A stretch of 64,000 nt of DNA from Pseudoxanthomonas suwonensis 11-1 (lineage in GTDB: Bacteria; Pseudomonadota; Gammaproteobacteria; Xanthomonadales; Xanthomonadaceae): NCBI RefSeq assembly GCF_000185965.1, contig NC_014924.1:3348001-3412000 (forward strand), given 5' to 3'. Position numbers and translations under genes: made by a program. A model generated the notes under the pieces. That model had not been told where the DNA came from. It saw only the letters and a program-made list of their open reading frames with translations, and ran no database searches. Shown here piece after piece: positions 9,101 to 17,387 of the stretch (positions are counted from its first letter, which is position 1; each line of letters begins with the position of its first letter).

Positions 9101-9716
9101 GGCGCAGCCGCGGCTGGCGCACCAGCGCCGGCAGGTCGGCGGCCAGCGCCTGCGGATTGCCCCAGAGGCCCTCGAGGTCGGCGACGCTGTCGGCGTCGAT
9201 CGCATGCGCGCGCCACAGGTCGGCAGCCACCGCCTCGCGCAGGCCGATGTCGTTTGCCAGCAGCTCCGGCGGATCGAAGCCCTGGCCGCTTTCCAGCGCG
9301 TGCTCGCGCAACACCCGCGCGCAGAAACCGTGGATGGTGAACACCGCGGCCTGGTCGATGCTGTCGGCGGCCAGGCGCAGGCGGCGCGCCACCTGGGTGA
9401 TCTCTTCCCCGCTGGCATCGAGGTGCGCCTGCAGCAGCTGCGCGGTGAGCTGCGCCTCGCCCGGGCCGTCGGCGGGGACGGTGCCGGCAGCCACCTCGGC
9501 AGCCAGCACCAGGCGCTTGCGCACGCGGGAACGCAGTTCCTGGGTGGCGGCCTCGGTGAAGGTCACCGCGAGGATGCGCTCCACCGGCAGCGCGCGCTCC
9601 AGCACCAGGCGCACGACCAGCGTGGCCAGGGTGAAGGTCTTGCCGGTACCAGCGGAGGCTTCGATCGAGCGCACCCCGCCCAGCGGCATGGTCAGGAAAT
9701 CGCCGTTCGCGCTCAT
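6099..9716 (-). CDS. recB: Exodeoxyribonuclease V subunit beta (RecB helicase-nuclease)
   Basis: A 1205-residue 3'-5' helicase and nuclease of the RecBCD enzyme. Walker A EASAGTGKTFTL is at residues ~19-30. Helicase motifs include ALVDEFQDTDLRQW, LIGDPKQAIYRFRGGDVETY, VTLHKSKGLEYPLVFLP and LLYVGLTRARDALW. The C-terminal nuclease domain has aspartates at ~1088 and ~1101 and the lysine at ~1103 (in LDYKSNRLPG), with the 13- and 15-residue spacing of the known catalytic D-D-K set, followed by YQLQALIY; the nuclease should therefore be active. Overlaps recC and recD by 4 nt each. Confidence 0.98.
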   Translation of the reverse strand: MSANGDFLTMPLGGVRSIEASAGTGKTFTLATLVVRLVLERALPVERILAVTFTEAATQELRSRVRKRLVLAAEVAAGTVPADGPGEAQLTAQLLQAHLDASGEEITQVARRLRLAADSIDQAAVFTIHGFCARVLREHALESGQGFDPPELLANDIGLREAVAADLWRAHAIDADSVADLEGLWGNPQALAADLPALVRQPRLRPEPGKALPPDPQPELEAAGRELLQAGLAHADDLREALLSAVAGKVLHGGSYKAAWIADLFAQLRRWCQAGEPHVPFAHPKLGQLYRATLLKCTSKDGAGKTPDSPLCAAVEAYAQAVEQVSAYREARCVAMLHQVRADARRRLATLKRQLRVQTYDDLIDDVANALEGPHADELAGRLREQYAIALVDEFQDTDLRQWRIFERVFGAASGDPALFLIGDPKQAIYRFRGGDVETYLAARGTAKAAPPLDRNFRSRPAVLSAIEAMYTRAGATAFVDGRIVFHPVQPGGKRADAGFQRDGTTAPALTLWQAPAPPVDSNGKRKPWPAGKSRDLATAACVAAIHSVLVDARAGRASIDGRPVRPGDIAVLVRKHHEATRIRQALAKVGIPAVAAGNLSLFCTDEAHELLALLQALLHGDDDSRLRAALATVLVGQDAQHIAALDADGPAMQAWRATALGWRERLDQGKPLVLIGELCARQATRLLALVDGERRLTNYLQLAEQLQVAWRHALGPHGLVDWLERAIAQASSDDETQLLRLESDAHRVQIVTLHKSKGLEYPLVFLPYVGIGGKVRDPGRCITARDPHDRAPVLHWKLQADTSGWNQAVDEWKTGEAAEDARLLYVGLTRARDALWLATGEFYNHGKTALWPMVSDPQELAKALPGAIVLDAGEPPVDLPWLPAEAEGQVPPARELSRPLASDWWVYSFTQLANADGAGDTSSAATQPAPGGRDEPASPEAEAPVDEAYDPRFSGSRFGVVLHEVLEFADFAAWQDWQPGDPAPAGEEQRIGKALRNAGYAETDLEDGIAVLTRLAGHTLTVPLPEGARLAALPEDQRRAEIEFQFALAPTRTDALLSLLHRHGLLHGRSGFGGRRRLEGLMTGLIDLTYLHDGRWYVLDYKSNRLPGYGPQQMAEAMEHSEYQLQALIYTVALHRWLRFRLGEAYDYARDFGGVRYLFCRGLDASAAPVDGVRPGVQAWRFEPQLVEAVDALFAGRASAEVAA

Positions 9717-12700
9717 GCCGCGTCCTCCGCGTCATGGCGGCTGGCCAGGCCCTTGAGCATCAACGGATCGACCGGAGAGGAAAGAGCGGCCCCGGTCACC
9801 GCTGCATAGATCGAATGCGAAGCCTCGACGAAGCGGCGCAGCATCGCCGGCTCCGCGAACGGATCGCAGCCGCGCAGCGCCAGCCGCACCGATGCATCCT
9901 CGCCCTCGGCGAAGAACTGGCCGTTGCCATGCCAGCGCCCGCGCGCTTTGGGCACGCTGCGTTCGTAGTCGTCCATGCCCTGGTGGATCTCCCAGCCGCT
10001 GTACGGCATGAATGGCAGTGGCGCCGCCAGCCCCTGTTCGCGCAGCTGCAGCAGGGCGGCAAGGGCCGCCTTCGCCTGGTCCTGTGTAGGTGGCGCGACC
10101 ACGAAGGGACCATGGCCGGTTCCGGGCTCGCCCTCGTGGAACAGCACCAGCGGCAGCGGTTCCCCGGCAGCGGCGGCCAGCAGCCAGTCCAGGCCCTGGC
10201 GGATCCAGGCCGGGCCGTTGGGCTGGCCGAAACGCACCCGGGCGATGCCCTGCGGATAGATGTTGTCGACCTGGCCGCGCAGGCCGGTGCCGTCGATCGT
10301 GGCCTCGAACACCCGCGACTGCGGTTCGTCCGTTCCACGCCACGACGCGAACGCCTCGCGCCAGGGCAGCAGGCTCCGCGCCTGGCGCTCGAGCACGCTG
10401 CGTCCGGATGCACCGGAGGGCAGCAGGCCACGCGCACGCAGCAGGGCATGGGTGGTGGGGGCGTCATCGCCGCGCAGCAGGGACTCGAACACCGCCCGCT
10501 GCAGCAGCGTGCGTTCCAGAGGTTCGGCCGGCGCGGCCAGCGGCTCCAGGTCCTCGCCGTGGCTTTCCACTTCCGGCAGGCGCACCCGCACCCGGTTGAG
10601 GAACTCACGCGCCGGGTTGAGCAGGAAGCGGCGCAGGGCCTCCAGCGGCAGTACCGGAATGGCGCCGACCGGCTCGTCGGCAGGCGGCGGCGCGGGCAGG
10701 GCCTGGCCGTTGAACCACGGCGCCAGCGGACTGCGCTGGGCCGATGGCTGCGCCGCGGCCTCGCGCCAGTCGCGGCGGTAGGAGAAGCGGCGCGGCTCGC
10801 CATCGGAACCGAACGCATCCGGCGAGAACGGCTGCAGCGGATGTTCCACCACCAGCGCGCGGGTGACCGGCGAGGTGTCGCCCGGCGGATGCTCGTGCTG
10901 CGCGGCGGCCGCCTCCAGCAGTTCGGACACCAGCACCGAAGGCTCGCGCTCGCTGCCGTCACGCGGGTCCCTGCCGATCCAGCTGACGTAGAACACGTCC
11001 TGGGCGGCGGCCATCAGCTGCAGGAACAGGAAGCGGTCGTCCTCGCGGGTGGAACGGTCGCCGTGGCGGCGGTCAGGGGTGCCGAGCTCGGCGGTGAGGC
11101 GGTTGAGGCCGGCGGCGGGATCGCGGCGCGGGAACTCGCCATCGTTCATGCCCAGCACGCAGATCGCCCGGAACGGCAGCAGGCGCATCGGCACCATGCG
11201 GCCGATGCTGACGCCACCGGTCAGCAGCGGGGCGCGGGTATCGGCCTCGGACAGCATCGCGGCGAAATGCGCGCGCACCGCCTCGGACGGAACCGGCGCC
11301 TCGTAGCCGGCATCCTTCGCGGTTTGCGCGAAGGCGTCGACCAGGCTGCGCAGGCGGTCGAGCGCGCGCTGGGTCTTCGGATCGGACGGCGGCTTCGGCA
11401 GCAGCGAGACCAGCAGCTGCAGCAGGCGCTCGCGCCACTGCGCCGGGGCCAGCGCGCCGCCGAGCACGCGTTCGTGCAGGGCCAGCACCCGCAGCAGCCG
11501 CACCAGGGTATCCAGCGCATCGATTGCGCTGCCTTCCAGCTCCGGCATCGGCGCGACCACCTGGCCGTCGTCGAGCAGCACCGGCTCGTCGCTGCCGGAG
11601 GCGTGGCCCAGCAGCAGGCGGTCCAGGGCGAAGGACCAGGTGTAGGCATCGTCCTCCGGTGCATCCAGGCGCGCGCGGTGGGCGGCGTCGATGCCCCAGC
11701 GCGCGCCGGCGGCCGACAGCCAGCTGCGCAGGCGCTCCAGCGCGGGCGCATCGAGTTCGTTGGCCTCGGCCACCGCGGGGCTCGCCAGCAGGTCCAGCAC
11801 CTCGTGCAGGCCGAAGCGCGACACCGGCAGCGCCAGCAGGCGCAGGAACACGCCGGCCAGCGGCTCGTTGGCCAGCGGGCTGGTGTCGGCCAGGGCGTAG
11901 GGAATGGCGTCCGGATCGCCGCGGCGGCCGAACACCGGTTCCAGGTAGGGCAGGTAGGGATCGATGTCCGGCGCCAGCACCGCGACCTCGCGCGGCTGCA
12001 GCGGGGGATCGAAGCGCGGGTCGTCGAACAGCGCGCGCAGCTGGTCGGCCAGCACCTGCAGCTCGCGCAGGCGGGTGTGGCAGGCGTGCAGCTGCAGGCT
12101 GGGATCGTCCAGCGCGACCGTCGCGCGCAGCGGGGCGCCCGGGCTGGCGCGGCGGTGGTAGACGTCGGCCTGCAGCCGGCGCAGCAGGCTGCCCTGCAGG
12201 GCGCCGCCGCCCTCGGCCGGATCGGCGTGGACGTTGAACTCGGCCGAGGCGTGGACCAGCTCGTAGCTGCCGACCAGGTGCATGAAGTCGGCACCGGCCG
12301 CGCCCCAGCGCTGCAGCAGCAGGTTCTCGCCCGCTTCCTGCGCGGTTTCGCCGCGGCGCAGGCGCTGCAGGTCGCCCCAGTAGTCGGCCACCGGCGAGGG
12401 CACGAACAGGTGCAGGCTGCCGACCCGGGCCTGGGTGGCGATCACCCGCAGCACGTCCGGCGAGACATTGAGGGTGGCGAAGGCCGACAGCCGCGTTGGC
12501 AGGCCGCGCGGCAGCTCGCCGTCGATGCGGTCGAAGCGCTCCAGGTACTGCTGGATCCGGCGCGCGCGGTGGGGGCGCCCGCGGGCGACGCGGCGCCAGA
12601 GGATGGCCTGCGGGTCGTCCGGCCCGGCGCCATCCTCCCAGCGCAGCAGCCAGTCGCGGCGCCAGGCCTGGTACTTGTTGAACACGTTGGCCAGCTCGCC

Positions 12701-13135
12701 GGCCAACGACCAGGCGCGCAGCGGATCGTCGCCGCCGACATGCGCGGCGATCCGCTGCATCGCCGGCTGCGCCAGCAGGGCGCGGTCGGTCAGGGCCGCG
12801 TACAGGTGCCAGTGCAGGGTCTCGACGTCGAGCTCGTCGAGCTTGCGGCCCTGTTCGTCGCGTGGCGCCGGCAGGTTGGCCGCCAGCGCCCGGCCGACGA
12901 ACTCGCCGGGGGTCAGGAACTCGATGTTGGCCGCCACCCCGTGCTCGGCGGCAAGGGTGGCCTGCAGCCAGCGGCGCATCGCCACCTGCGGGATCAGCAC
13001 CACCTCCGGCGCCAGCAGCGACTGGCCGGGCGCGGGCTGGCGCAGCACCTGGGCCAGGATGCCGGCCAGGATTTCCAGCGAGTTGGAGTGGTACAGCCGG
13101 AAGTCGGGGCTGGCGTCGGTGCGGGGCTCGGGCAT
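9713..13135 (-). CDS. recC: Exodeoxyribonuclease V subunit gamma (RecC)
   Basis: A 1140-residue RecC, the Chi-recognition subunit of RecBCD, containing inactivated helicase and nuclease folds. The N-terminus has the typical FRLYHSNSLEILA motif and VLIPQVAMRRWLQ, then EFLTPGEFV. Later segments HACHTRLRELQVL, REVAVLAPDIDPYLPYLEPVF, and ICVLGMNDGEFPRRD are family hallmarks. It is first in the recC-recB-recD operon; ATG at 13133-13135. The 99-bp spacer to the divergent transporter gene (13136-13234) must contain promoters for both, though only a TAGAAT -10 for the plus strand is evident. Confidence 0.97.
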   Translation of the reverse strand: MPEPRTDASPDFRLYHSNSLEILAGILAQVLRQPAPGQSLLAPEVVLIPQVAMRRWLQATLAAEHGVAANIEFLTPGEFVGRALAANLPAPRDEQGRKLDELDVETLHWHLYAALTDRALLAQPAMQRIAAHVGGDDPLRAWSLAGELANVFNKYQAWRRDWLLRWEDGAGPDDPQAILWRRVARGRPHRARRIQQYLERFDRIDGELPRGLPTRLSAFATLNVSPDVLRVIATQARVGSLHLFVPSPVADYWGDLQRLRRGETAQEAGENLLLQRWGAAGADFMHLVGSYELVHASAEFNVHADPAEGGGALQGSLLRRLQADVYHRRASPGAPLRATVALDDPSLQLHACHTRLRELQVLADQLRALFDDPRFDPPLQPREVAVLAPDIDPYLPYLEPVFGRRGDPDAIPYALADTSPLANEPLAGVFLRLLALPVSRFGLHEVLDLLASPAVAEANELDAPALERLRSWLSAAGARWGIDAAHRARLDAPEDDAYTWSFALDRLLLGHASGSDEPVLLDDGQVVAPMPELEGSAIDALDTLVRLLRVLALHERVLGGALAPAQWRERLLQLLVSLLPKPPSDPKTQRALDRLRSLVDAFAQTAKDAGYEAPVPSEAVRAHFAAMLSEADTRAPLLTGGVSIGRMVPMRLLPFRAICVLGMNDGEFPRRDPAAGLNRLTAELGTPDRRHGDRSTREDDRFLFLQLMAAAQDVFYVSWIGRDPRDGSEREPSVLVSELLEAAAAQHEHPPGDTSPVTRALVVEHPLQPFSPDAFGSDGEPRRFSYRRDWREAAAQPSAQRSPLAPWFNGQALPAPPPADEPVGAIPVLPLEALRRFLLNPAREFLNRVRVRLPEVESHGEDLEPLAAPAEPLERTLLQRAVFESLLRGDDAPTTHALLRARGLLPSGASGRSVLERQARSLLPWREAFASWRGTDEPQSRVFEATIDGTGLRGQVDNIYPQGIARVRFGQPNGPAWIRQGLDWLLAAAAGEPLPLVLFHEGEPGTGHGPFVVAPPTQDQAKAALAALLQLREQGLAAPLPFMPYSGWEIHQGMDDYERSVPKARGRWHGNGQFFAEGEDASVRLALRGCDPFAEPAMLRRFVEASHSIYAAVTGAALSSPVDPLMLKGLASRHDAEDAA

Positions 13136-13190
13136 CAGGCCATCTTGCCGCAGCGCCGTCGCAACAGGCGAGACGTGCGGGTGCGCCGGC

Positions 13191-13196
13191 TAGAAT
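13191..13196 (+). promoter_or_regulatory. Putative -10 element (TAGAAT) of the Na/Pi cotransporter gene
   Basis: GGCTAGAATCGCC is placed 39 bp before the ATG at 13235. The same GGCTAGAAT string precedes the tatD gene (35908), which supports its being a promoter element in this genome. No good -35 is visible at 16-18 bp. Confidence 0.4.
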
Positions 13197-13234
13197 CGCC
13201 GGCTGCCGCCGCTGGCCACGGGAGAGGGGAAGGG

Positions 13235-15058
13235 ATGCGCACGACGCGGCTGCCGCCGCTGCTGGGACCGGGGATCGCCCTGGCCGTGGCCGTCGTCCTG
13301 GGCTGGAGTTTCTGGCGCAGCGCCGGCTGGCTGGAGCTGTGCGCCGGCCTGGCCCTGTTCCTGTTCGGCATGCAGTGCCTGGAGGAAGGCCTGCGCCAGC
13401 TGGCCGGCGGCGGGCTCGAGCGCCTGCTGGCGCGCAGCACCGGCACCCCCGGGCGCGGCCTGCTGTTCGGCATGGCCGGCACCGCCCTGCTGCAGTCGAC
13501 CACCCTGGTTTCGCTGCTGACCATCGCCTTCATCGGCTCGGGCCTGATACAGCTGGCCGGCGGCATCTCGGTAATCCTCGGCGCCAACCTCGGCGCGACC
13601 AGCGGCATCTGGCTGCTGGCCCTGGCCGGGCAGGACTTCAGCCTCTCCCCGCTTGCCCTGCCGCTGCTGGTGTTCGGCGTGCTGGCCGGGTTTACCGGCG
13701 CGCGCGGCAAGGCCGCCGGGCGGGTGGTACTGGGCGTGGCCTTCATCTTCCTGGGCATCGACCAGCTCAAGGACGGCTTCGCCCAGCTCGGCGGCGGCCT
13801 GGACCTGGCCTGGGTGCAGGCCGGCGGGGCCGCCGGTACCTCGCTGTTCGTGGTGGCCGGCCTGGTGCTGACCGTGGTGCTGCAGTCCAGCCACGCCACC
13901 CTGATGCTGACCCTGGCCGCGCTGGCCGGCGGCCAGCTGCAGCTGGAGCAGGGGCTGGCGATCGCGGTCGGCGCGAACGTGGGCAGCAGCGTCAGCACCG
14001 CCTTCGTCGGCATGCTTGGTGGCAACCGCAGCGGCCAGCGCCTGGCCCTGGCGCATGCGCTGTTCAACATCGTCACCGCGGCGGCGACCCTGGTCCTGCT
14101 GCTGCCGCTGACCTGGCTGGTGAAGACGACGGCGGGGCTGGCCGGTTTCGGCGGCAACGACCTGCTGCAGCTGGCCCTGTTCCACACCCTGTTCAATGCC
14201 GGCGGGGTGGCCCTGTTCTGGCCCTGGCAGCGGCAGCTGGAGGCGGCGCTGCGGCGCTGGCTGCCGGACCGTGCCGATCCGGACCTGCCCGCAACGCCCG
14301 CCGGCGAGGCGTCGATCCGGCGCGTGCATGCACGCCACCTCAGTGGGCCGGCACTGGAATCGGCCGACGCGGCCGCGGCGGCGGTGGCGCTGGAGCTGCG
14401 CCATCTCGGCGAGCTGTCGATGGAAGTGATCTGCCAGGCCCTGTGCCTGCCGCCGGGCGTGCTGGAGGCGGCCGGGCCCGATCCGGCGCTGCTCGACGGC
14501 GCCTGCCCGCCCGGCCAGGCCATGGATGCCGAGCTGCTGTACCAGCAGCGGATCAAGGGCGTGTACGGCGACCTGCTGGCCTTCATGAGCCGGCTGGAGC
14601 TGCCGCTGGACGAGGAGCACCAGCGCTTCTGGTCCGCCAGCCAGCTGGCGGCGATGGAGATGGTCAACGCGGTCAAGAGCGCCAAGCACCTGCAGAAGAA
14701 CCTGCAGCGTCGCCTGGCTGGTCCGGACACGCCGGTGCGCACCGCCTACCTGGAGCTGCGCGCGCACCTGCTGGCCCAGCTGCGCGCACTGCACCGGTTG
14801 CATCCGGACGCCGGCCCGCAGGCGCGGGCCGGCCTGCTGGAACGGCTGGACGCGGATGCGGAGGCGTTCCATGCCCGCTTCCGCACGATGCTGTTCCGGC
14901 ACGTGCGCGATGGCGTGTACGACGGCCTGGAGGCCGGATCGCTGCTCAACGACCTCGGTTACGCCGGCGAGCTGTACCGCCACCTGCGCCAGCTGTTCGA
15001 CCGCAGGGGCGAGCCGGTCTCGCTGCAGCAGCTGCGCCAGCTCTCGGCCACCACCTGA
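13235..15058 (+). CDS. Na/Pi cotransporter family protein with C-terminal PhoU-like region
   Basis: A 607-residue protein. The membrane half (residues ~10-370) contains the two inverted Na/Pi-cotransporter repeats, each with a QS motif: LLQSTTLVSLLTIAFIGSG near residue 86 with ILGANLGATSGIW, and VVLQSSHATLMLTLAAL near 215 with AVGANVGSSVSTAF. The cytosolic C-terminal half (~390-590) is helical with conserved KSAKHLQKNLQ and PhoU-like spacing, as in the YjbB/NptA group. Family role: sodium-coupled phosphate transport or export. GGGAGAGGGGAAGGG precedes the ATG at 13235; the open frame extends upstream through recC antisense, but that is not coding. Confidence 0.92.
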   Translation: MRTTRLPPLLGPGIALAVAVVLGWSFWRSAGWLELCAGLALFLFGMQCLEEGLRQLAGGGLERLLARSTGTPGRGLLFGMAGTALLQSTTLVSLLTIAFIGSGLIQLAGGISVILGANLGATSGIWLLALAGQDFSLSPLALPLLVFGVLAGFTGARGKAAGRVVLGVAFIFLGIDQLKDGFAQLGGGLDLAWVQAGGAAGTSLFVVAGLVLTVVLQSSHATLMLTLAALAGGQLQLEQGLAIAVGANVGSSVSTAFVGMLGGNRSGQRLALAHALFNIVTAAATLVLLLPLTWLVKTTAGLAGFGGNDLLQLALFHTLFNAGGVALFWPWQRQLEAALRRWLPDRADPDLPATPAGEASIRRVHARHLSGPALESADAAAAAVALELRHLGELSMEVICQALCLPPGVLEAAGPDPALLDGACPPGQAMDAELLYQQRIKGVYGDLLAFMSRLELPLDEEHQRFWSASQLAAMEMVNAVKSAKHLQKNLQRRLAGPDTPVRTAYLELRAHLLAQLRALHRLHPDAGPQARAGLLERLDADAEAFHARFRTMLFRHVRDGVYDGLEAGSLLNDLGYAGELYRHLRQLFDRRGEPVSLQQLRQLSATT

Positions 15059-15144
15059 AGCCGACAGCCAAGGTGCCGCGGACGATGGCATTGAGTAGCC
15101 CATTACCGGGACAATTCCTGTACTGGCCGGTTCAATGGATAGGT

Positions 15145-15150
15145 TAAGAT
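15145..15150 (+). promoter_or_regulatory. Candidate -10 (TAAGAT) for the mla operon
   Basis: TAAGAT lies 65 bp before the mlaF start inside the 157-bp spacer 15059-15215. No TTGACA-like -35 stands at the right distance, so this is only a position where the sequence is unusually AT-rich for its surroundings. Confidence 0.3.
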
Positions 15151-15215
15151 TCAGTCTTCGCCACGCATGATGCGTCGGCCCATGCCCCCCTCCTGCGAAG
15201 GAAACGCGCTCGCGC

Positions 15216-16016
15216 ATGCCCGTCCCCGCTGCTAATGCCTTGGCCCTGCAGGGCGTCCGCCTCGATCGTGGCGGCCGCACCATCCTGCGCGACCTCGACC
15301 TGACGGTTCCCGCCGGCAGCATCACCGCCGTGCTGGGCCCTTCGGGCACCGGCAAGTCGACCCTGCTGGCGGCGCTCACCGGCGAGCTGGTGCCGGCCGC
15401 GGGCACGCTGCGCGTGTTCGACCGCCCGGTGCCGCGCGGTTCGCGCGAGCTGCTGGAGATGCGCAAGGGGATCGGCGTGCTGCTGCAGGGCAACGGCCTG
15501 CTGACCGACCTGAGCGTGGCCGAGAACGTGGCCCTGCCGCTGCGCACCCATACCCGCCTGCCCGAGCCGCTGCTGCGCCGGCTGGTGGAGATGAAGCTCA
15601 ACGCGGTCGGCCTGCGTGGCGCCGCGGACCTGTATCCGCGCGAGCTGTCCGGCGGCATGGCCCGGCGCGTGGCGCTGGCCCGCGCGCTGGCGCTGGATCC
15701 GCCGCTGATGCTCTACGACGAACCGTTGACCGGCCTGGACCCGATTGCCTCCGGCGTGATCATGAGCCTGATCCAGCGCCTCTCGCGCAGCCTGGGCCTG
15801 ACCAGCATCATCGTCAGCCACCACGTGCACGAGACCCTGCCGATCGCCGACCAGGTGGTGGTGATCGCCAACCACGGCATCGTGTTCGACGGCACCCCGG
15901 CCCGGCTGCAGGCCTCGACCGATCCGCTGATCCGCCAGTTCCTGGACGGCCAGCCGGACGGCCCGATCCCGTTCGAGAGCGCCCGCGACGGCGCCGCGCG
16001 CGCGGAGGCCGCCTGA
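15216..16016 (+). CDS. mlaF: Phospholipid ABC transporter ATP-binding protein MlaF
   Basis: A 266-residue ATPase of the Mla system, which moves phospholipids between the inner and outer membranes to maintain outer-membrane asymmetry. Walker A GPSGTGKST is at residues 41-49, signature LSGGMARRVALARA at 144-157, Walker B LMLYDEPLTGLDP at 164-176, and the H-loop in SHHVHE. The order mlaF-E-D-C-B-A that follows fixes the identity. ATG at 15216, with GAAGGAAA about 10 nt upstream. The stop overlaps the mlaE start (TGATG). Confidence 0.96.
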   Translation: MPVPAANALALQGVRLDRGGRTILRDLDLTVPAGSITAVLGPSGTGKSTLLAALTGELVPAAGTLRVFDRPVPRGSRELLEMRKGIGVLLQGNGLLTDLSVAENVALPLRTHTRLPEPLLRRLVEMKLNAVGLRGAADLYPRELSGGMARRVALARALALDPPLMLYDEPLTGLDPIASGVIMSLIQRLSRSLGLTSIIVSHHVHETLPIADQVVVIANHGIVFDGTPARLQASTDPLIRQFLDGQPDGPIPFESARDGAARAEAA

Positions 16017-16765
16017 TGGCCGCCGTGGGTGCCGTGCGTTCGCTGGGCCGCGCCGGCCTGTTCTCGCTGTCGGTGCTGCGCGCCTCGCTGCCCAGCCGCG
16101 ACTTCCTCGCCGAGCTGGCGCGCGAGACCTACAAGATCGGCGGCCGCTCGCTGCCGATCATCGCCGTGGGCGGCGCGTTCGTGGGCCTGGTGCTGACCCT
16201 GCAGGGCTACCGCACGCTGACCACCTTCGGTGCCGCCGACGCGCTGTCGACCCTGCTGGGCCTGTCGCTGTACCGCGAGCTGGGCCCGGTGCTGACCGCG
16301 CTGCTGTTCATCGGCCGCGCCGGCAGCTCGATCGCCGCCGAGCTGGGCCTGATGCGCGCGACCGACCAGATCAAGGCGCTGGAGCTGATGGCCATCGACC
16401 CGGTGGCCAAGGCGGTGGCGCCGCGGTTCTGGGCGGCGGTGCTGTGCGTGCCGCTGCTGACCGGTTTCTTCTGCTCGCTGGCGATCTCGGCCAGCTGGTT
16501 CGAGGCGGTGAAGGTGCTGGGCCTGGACAACGGCACGTTCTGGGCGGCGCTGCAGGGCAGCGTCGACTTCTGGGACGACTTCGGCGTGGCCCTGCTGAAG
16601 TCCGCTGTGTTCGGTGGCGTCAGCGCGCTGGTCGCCGCCTACGTGGGCTTCCACGCCGAGCCGACCATCGAGGGCACCTCGGTGGCCACCACCCGCGCGG
16701 TGGTCAACGCCTCGCTGCTGGTGCTGATGCTGAACTTCGTGATGTCGGCCCTGCTGTTCCAGTAA
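16016..16765 (+). CDS. mlaE: Phospholipid ABC transporter permease MlaE
   Basis: A 249-residue MlaE/MlaE-like permease with ~5 hydrophobic segments. Family marks are IIAVGGAFVGLVLTLQGY near residue 42, LYRELGPVLTALLFIGRAGSSIAAELG (residues ~83-108) and EQIKALE-like TDQIKALELMAIDPV. It forms the transmembrane core with MlaF, MlaD and MlaB. It starts on the mlaF stop (1-nt overlap). An 88-bp spacer follows before mlaD. Confidence 0.95.
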   Translation: MAAVGAVRSLGRAGLFSLSVLRASLPSRDFLAELARETYKIGGRSLPIIAVGGAFVGLVLTLQGYRTLTTFGAADALSTLLGLSLYRELGPVLTALLFIGRAGSSIAAELGLMRATDQIKALELMAIDPVAKAVAPRFWAAVLCVPLLTGFFCSLAISASWFEAVKVLGLDNGTFWAALQGSVDFWDDFGVALLKSAVFGGVSALVAAYVGFHAEPTIEGTSVATTRAVVNASLLVLMLNFVMSALLFQ

Positions 16766-16853
16766 GTACACCTGCCGGCAGCCGCCGGCACCGCAACAAA
16801 CCCCGGGCGCCGGAAGGTGCCCTGTTCCGATCCGTTTCCACAGGTAGCTTCCC

Positions 16854-17387
16854 ATGGCAATCCGCGGTCCCAGGCTTGAATTTGCGGTCGGCGCCTTCCT
16901 CATCCTGGCGCTGGCCTCCCTTCTGGTGCTGGCCTTCGCCTCGACCAACCGCCAGTTCGGCCTCGGCGGCGGCAGCTACGAGCTGACCGCGCGCTTCGCC
17001 AACCTCGGCCAGCTGCGCCTGCAGGCGCCGGTCAAGATCGGCGGCGTGGTGGTGGGCCGGGTGAAGAAGGTCGAACTGGACCCGGTGCGGTTCGATTCGA
17101 TCGTCACCCTGGCCATCGACGAGCGCTACCAGGACCTGCCGGGCGACACCTCGGCGTCGATCCTGACCAGCGGCCTGCTCGGCGAGAGCTTCATCGGCCT
17201 GCAGCCGGGCGGCGACCCCGAGCCGCTGAAGCCCGGCGACGAGATCGTGTTCACCCAGCCTGCGATCGACCTGATCCAGCTGGTCGGCAAGTACATGTTC
17301 GGCGGTGCCGGCGGCGAAGGCGGGATCGACCCGTCCAAGGTGCTGTCCTCGCCGTCCACCGAAGAAGACCCGTCCCCCACGGAATGA
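16854..17387 (+). CDS. mlaD: MCE-domain lipid-binding protein MlaD
   Basis: A 177-residue inner-membrane-anchored MCE protein. One N-terminal transmembrane helix (residues ~8-26, FAVGAFLILALASLLVLAF) precedes the MCE domain (residues ~40-118: YELTARFANLGQLRLQAPVKIGGVVVGRV...). A C-terminal helical tail (FTQPAIDLIQLVGKYMF) matches MlaD, which forms a hexameric ring that carries lipids between MlaFEB and MlaC. The final 30 residues are acidic and Gly/Ser-rich. It overlaps mlaC by 4 nt (ATGA). Confidence 0.95.
   Translation: MAIRGPRLEFAVGAFLILALASLLVLAFASTNRQFGLGGGSYELTARFANLGQLRLQAPVKIGGVVVGRVKKVELDPVRFDSIVTLAIDERYQDLPGDTSASILTSGLLGESFIGLQPGGDPEPLKPGDEIVFTQPAIDLIQLVGKYMFGGAGGEGGIDPSKVLSSPSTEEDPSPTE

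Noticed and set aside
5382-9809. A 1475-codon plus-strand open frame antisense to recD and recB
   Set aside because: It lies opposite two well-recognised genes, shows only low-complexity Arg/Ala/Gln-rich sequence and no domain; it is a product of GC-rich third positions.
9734-13234. A very long open frame that runs antisense through recC and continues in frame into the Na/Pi cotransporter gene
   Set aside because: The upstream part has no protein-like motifs, while ATG 13235 has a strong ribosome-binding site and a TAGAAT element before it; the fusion is accidental.
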